A DNA stretch of 8,958 nt, taken from contig DMPD01000095.1 of NCBI GenBank assembly GCA_003456125.1, forward strand, positions 1 through 8,958. The letters are read 5' to 3'. This DNA comes from Cyanobacteria bacterium UBA8156 (lineage in GTDB: Bacteria > Cyanobacteriota > Cyanobacteriia > Pseudanabaenales > Pseudanabaenaceae). The notes under the pieces are model-generated. The model was given only the letters and a program-made list of their open reading frames with translations, searched no databases and was not told the DNA's origin. The position numbers and the translations under genes were made by a program. This document shows positions 6,184 through 8,958 of the stretch, piece after piece (positions within the stretch are counted from its first letter, which is position 1; every line of letters starts with the position of its first letter).

Positions 6184-7566
6184 ATGCCTACCCCCCAACC
6201 CTGGAGCCAACGGTTTGAGACCGCTCTGCATCCGGCGATCGCCCGGTTCAATGCCAGCATTGGTTTTGATATGGAGCTGATCGAGTTTGATCTCACCGGC
6301 TCCCAGGCCCATGCCACCATGTTGGCGGAATGCGGAATCATTTCTCCGGCGGAAGGGGAAGCCCTGGTGGCGGGTCTGGAGGAAATTCGGCGGGAATACC
6401 GGGAAGGGATGTTTCAGCCCGGATTGGATGCCGAAGATGTGCATTTTGCGGTGGAGCGTCGCCTCACGGAAATTGTGGGGGATGCCGGCAAAAAACTCCA
6501 TACAGCCCGCTCCCGCAACGACCAAGTGGCCACCGATTTGCGCCTCTACCTGCGCGATCGCATCCAACAACTGCAAAATGATTTGCGCACTTGGCAACGC
6601 ACCTTGCTGGCCCTGGCGGAGTCCCACGTCGAAACCCCAATTCCGGGCTATACCCATCGCCAACGGGCTCAGCCGGTGAGTTTGGCCCATCATTTGCTGG
6701 CCTATGTCGAGATGGCACAGCGCGATTGGGAACGGCTGGCGGATGTGCACAAGCGCTTGAATTGGTGTCCGTTGGGGGCCGGGGCTTTGGCCGGTACCAC
6801 GTTTCCGATCGATCGCCACCGCACCGCGGCGCTGTTGGGGTTTGCCGGCCCCACCGCCAACAGCCTGGATAGTGTCAGCGATCGGGATTTTGTGGTGGAG
6901 TTTTTGGCGGCCGCCAGCTTGATTGCCGTGCACCTCAGCCGGCTGGCGGACGAAGTGATTTTCTGGTGTGCCGAAGAAGCCCGGTTTGTCAAACTGAGCG
7001 ATCGGGTCAGTACCGGTTCCAGCATCATGCCCCAAAAGAAAAACCCCGATGTGCCGGAGTTGGTGCGGGGCAAAACCGGGCGGGTGTTTGGGCATTTGGT
7101 GGCTTTGCTCACCACGATCAAGGGTTTGCCTTTGGCCTACAACAAAGATTTCCAAGAAGACAAAGAGGCGGTATTCGATGCGGTGGCCACGGTGCGGGCC
7201 TGTCTGGAGGCCATGACCATCCTGATGGCCGAGGGGTTGGAATTTCAGACGGAGCGTCTGGCCCAAGCGGTGGCAGCGGATTTTGCCAATGCTACCGATG
7301 TGGCGGATTACTTGGCAGCAAAGGGGGTACCCTTCCGGGAGGGGTACAACGTGGTGGGGAAGATGGTGAAAACCGCCCTGGCCGAGGGGGTTTTGTTGAA
7401 GGATTTGCCCTTGGCCCGCTGGCAGGAATTCCATCCGGCATTTGCCGCAGACATTTACGAGGCGATCGCCCCCTTGCAGGTAGTCAAAGCCCGCAACAGT
7501 TACGGCGGCACCGGGTTTGAACAAGTGCGGACCCAACTGCGGCGCTGGGGAGAGCAACTGACATGA
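6184..7566 (+). CDS. argH: Argininosuccinate lyase
   Basis: Last step of arginine synthesis: cytosolic homotetramer splitting argininosuccinate into arginine and fumarate. All blocks of the fumarase/aspartase superfamily are present: [20 protein letters not shown] (106-125), [10 protein letters not shown] (155-164, with the catalytic-region histidine), [16 protein letters not shown] (196-211) and the signature [15 protein letters not shown] (278-292) holding the catalytic serine. Length 460 is normal. I chose ATG 6184 ([11 protein letters not shown] onward, as in other cyanobacteria); a TTG at 6163 would add seven residues. No clear ribosome site is visible. One oddity: in the usually near-invariant G-Y-T-H-L-Q the leucine is arginine here. 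The stop overlaps the methyltransferase start (ATGA). Confidence 0.97.
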   Translation: MPTPQPWSQRFETALHPAIARFNASIGFDMELIEFDLTGSQAHATMLAECGIISPAEGEALVAGLEEIRREYREGMFQPGLDAEDVHFAVERRLTEIVGDAGKKLHTARSRNDQVATDLRLYLRDRIQQLQNDLRTWQRTLLALAESHVETPIPGYTHRQRAQPVSLAHHLLAYVEMAQRDWERLADVHKRLNWCPLGAGALAGTTFPIDRHRTAALLGFAGPTANSLDSVSDRDFVVEFLAAASLIAVHLSRLADEVIFWCAEEARFVKLSDRVSTGSSIMPQKKNPDVPELVRGKTGRVFGHLVALLTTIKGLPLAYNKDFQEDKEAVFDAVATVRACLEAMTILMAEGLEFQTERLAQAVAADFANATDVADYLAAKGVPFREGYNVVGKMVKTALAEGVLLKDLPLARWQEFHPAFAADIYEAIAPLQVVKARNSYGGTGFEQVRTQLRRWGEQLT

Positions 7567-8246
7567 GCCTCAACGCTACAACCGTGTACACCAATGCCGG
7601 CAACCCTACAGTACTGAAGCTGTTGGACGGGAGCGATCGCCGCATTTTGGATGTGGGGTGCGGGGCGGGCGATACGGGGCATTTGATTCGTCAAACCTTG
7701 GGGGCCGAAGTAACGGGGTTTACCTGTTCGGCAGCGGAACAGGCGATCGCCCAGACCAAGTTGGATCGGTGCGCGGTGGGGGATTTGGAAGGGGAGGTCT
7801 GGCCGGAATTGGCCCCGCCCTACGACGCCATTTGTTGCCTGCACGTGTTGGAACACCTGGTGAACCCGGTGGCCGTATTGCGGCGGTTGCTGCCCCTGTT
7901 GGCTCCCCAAGGCAAGCTGGTGATCGCGGTGCCCAACCTTGCTTTTTGGCGGGAGCGGGCCAAGCTGTTGCGGGGAAGGTTTGACTACACCGATGGGGGC
8001 ACCCTCGATCGCACCCACCTGCGGTTTTATACGTTCTTTTCGGCGCAGCGGGAACTGTGCGACCCCATTCCCGAATTGGTACTCGAGCAGCATTTTGCGG
8101 TGGGCAGTGTACCCCTGGGTTTTTTCCGCCATCACTGGCTGTCCAATTCCCTCAAACAAACCCTGGATCGTTGGGGAGAGCGTGCCCGCCCGAACCTGTT
8201 TGGGGGGGAAATTTGGCTGGTGGCCCGCAAACAAGACCATGCCTAA
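7563..8246 (+). CDS. Class I SAM-dependent methyltransferase
   Basis: Soluble Rossmann-fold methyltransferase of the Methyltransf_11/23 type. Motif I, the SAM-binding glycine loop, is ILDVGCGAG (28-36). AVGDLE (71-76) is the region of the second acidic contact, and [15 protein letters not shown] (88-102) and [13 protein letters not shown] (117-129) are motifs [25 protein letters not shown] (138-157) recurs in members encoded beside glycosyltransferases, where they modify sugars of surface glycans or O-antigen-like polymers. At 227 residues it is complete for the family. The start ATG overlaps the argH stop, with a good ribosome site GGGGAGAG about 8 bases upstream, inside argH. Its last 8 bases overlap the glycosyltransferase gene in another frame. 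The actual substrate is unknown. Confidence 0.88.
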   Translation: MSLNATTVYTNAGNPTVLKLLDGSDRRILDVGCGAGDTGHLIRQTLGAEVTGFTCSAAEQAIAQTKLDRCAVGDLEGEVWPELAPPYDAICCLHVLEHLVNPVAVLRRLLPLLAPQGKLVIAVPNLAFWRERAKLLRGRFDYTDGGTLDRTHLRFYTFFSAQRELCDPIPELVLEQHFAVGSVPLGFFRHHWLSNSLKQTLDRWGERARPNLFGGEIWLVARKQDHA

Positions 8247-8958
8247 GGTTTCCATCTTGCTGCCGGTCTACAACGGCGAAGCCTACCTAGAAGCCTGTCT
8301 CCAAGGCGTGTTGAGCCAGACCTTTACCGACTTTGAGGTTTGGATCGGTGACGACGGTTCCCGCGATCGCACCTGGGAAATCCTAGCGCGCTATGCCGAT
8401 CCCCGACTGCATCTGGTGCAGCATCCCCAAAACTTGGGCTTGTTTGGCAACTTGCAAACCCTCGCGCCGAAAGCCACCGGGGAAATTCTGCGGTTTTTGT
8501 GCCAAGACGACGTGTTGCTGCCCCATTGCCTCGCCGAAGAAGTCGCCTTTTATGAGGGGCATCCCGAAGTGGGGGTTGCTTTTCCCAAATTTCAGAGTGT
8601 GGATACCCAGGGACAAGTAATGTCGGTGGCGGCCTTGCACGATCTGCCGCCCGTTTGCCCCATTCCCCTCAGCGTCCAATTGCTGTACTACCACGGTTGT
8701 ATTGCCGCCAATCTTTCGCCTCTTTCCATCCGGCACTCGGTGTTTCGAGAAATTGGCGGTTTTGATGTCACGATGCGCATCAGCGGCGATTACGATTTGC
8801 TGAGCCGGGCCGCGGTGCGTTATCCCCTGGGGGTGATTCACCAACACCTGTTGCAAATTCGGAGCCATGCCCGCCAACTGAGCCGCAGTACCGGAGCCAA
8901 CTTACGCTGCCTTCAGGAAAACCAGCGCATCCGAGCGCTTTTGGCTCCCCATTTCCCG
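8239..8958 (+). CDS. Family 2 (GT-A) glycosyltransferase, C-terminus beyond the window
   Basis: Inverting GT2 enzyme that transfers a sugar from a nucleotide sugar, as in polysaccharide or glycolipid assembly. The 240 codons present begin VSILLPVYNGEAYLEACL (4-21) and contain the nucleotide-binding IGDDGSRDRTWEIL (36-49), QDD at 89-91 as the DxD-like metal site, a GGF(D) acceptor-side block with SGDYDLL (182-188) in place of the usual E-D pair, and IRSHARQLS (207-215), like the R-x-H-x-x-Q/N-x-S segment of these enzymes. The ATG at 8239 lies within the last codons of the methyltransferase, an 8-base overlap that implies coupled translation. No separate ribosome site is obvious. Sugar specificity cannot be read from the sequence. 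The frame is open to the right edge. Confidence 0.9.
   Translation, partial: MPKVSILLPVYNGEAYLEACLQGVLSQTFTDFEVWIGDDGSRDRTWEILARYADPRLHLVQHPQNLGLFGNLQTLAPKATGEILRFLCQDDVLLPHCLAEEVAFYEGHPEVGVAFPKFQSVDTQGQVMSVAALHDLPPVCPIPLSVQLLYYHGCIAANLSPLSIRHSVFREIGGFDVTMRISGDYDLLSRAAVRYPLGVIHQHLLQIRSHARQLSRSTGANLRCLQENQRIRALLAPHFP

Larger units (their letters stand above)
1382..8370. repeat. HIP1 palindromes (GCGATCGC), 21 copies
   Basis: Exact octamers begin at 1382, 1856, 1957, 2195, 2791, 3244, 3391, 3757, 4411, 5039, 5378, 5491, 5720, 5882, 6072, 6235, 6554, 7462, 7633, 7743 and 8363. Chance would give well under one in this length. They are scattered inside genes and are a genome-wide feature of many cyanobacteria, not an array. 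None occurs before 1382 (lspA, hli, rpaB) or between 3764 and 4411. Confidence 0.95.

Noticed and set aside
6103..7557. 484-residue minus-strand open frame opposite argH
   Set aside because: It is the antisense shadow of a well-conserved argH in GC-rich DNA; its histidine-, glutamine- and glycine-rich translation matches no family.
1382..8370. Repeated palindromes as a CRISPR array or mobile-element repeats
   Set aside because: They are irregularly spaced HIP1 octamers inside genes, a normal cyanobacterial feature. No direct-repeat array, transposase or integrase was seen.

Overview
The window is cyanobacterial chromosome. The palindrome GCGATCGC (HIP1) occurs 21 times in under 9 kb, and the genes include a high-light-inducible protein (HLIP), the cyanobacterial response regulator RpaB and a cyanobacterial-type minCDE cluster. 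Coding DNA is GC-rich (roughly 60% in stretches counted by eye). I cannot name the genus.

Layout. Positions 1-380, minus strand: the start of lspA (signal peptidase II, cut by the window edge) preceded by a 69-residue HLIP gene. Positions 381-544: a divergent intergenic region with a possible HLR1-like RpaB site. Positions 545-3603, plus strand: rpaB, minC, minD and minE, tightly packed (rpaB and minC overlap by one base). The minD frame is broken by an in-frame TAA (3067-3069). The remaining 48 codons, including the expected C-terminal membrane-targeting helix, are still open and recognisable (3070-3216). Positions 3604-4555: a gene-poor stretch of about 950 bases with an AT-rich island. On the minus strand it holds what looks like the C-terminal third of a bile acid:sodium symporter (BASS) family transporter without its beginning. 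Positions 4556-8958, plus strand: ABC-2 permease, a protein resembling the N-terminal domain of a family of AAA ATPases but lacking the ATPase module, argH (argininosuccinate lyase), a SAM-dependent methyltransferase and a family 2 glycosyltransferase (cut by the right edge). Stop and start codons overlap at three of these four junctions, which suggests one transcript.

How the genes fit together. RpaB is the high-light/redox regulator that binds HLR1 elements at hli and photosystem promoters, so an hli gene facing rpaB across a short shared region is plausible regulatory wiring. MinC, MinD and MinE together place the division site. The methyltransferase and glycosyltransferase are typical of surface-polysaccharide loci, and argH is probably a housekeeping gene inside that run.

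I found no convincing new defence or mobile system. The points most worth checking are the interrupted minD, the orphan AAA-N-like protein, the AT-rich island with the transporter remnant, and the hli/rpaB regulatory region.
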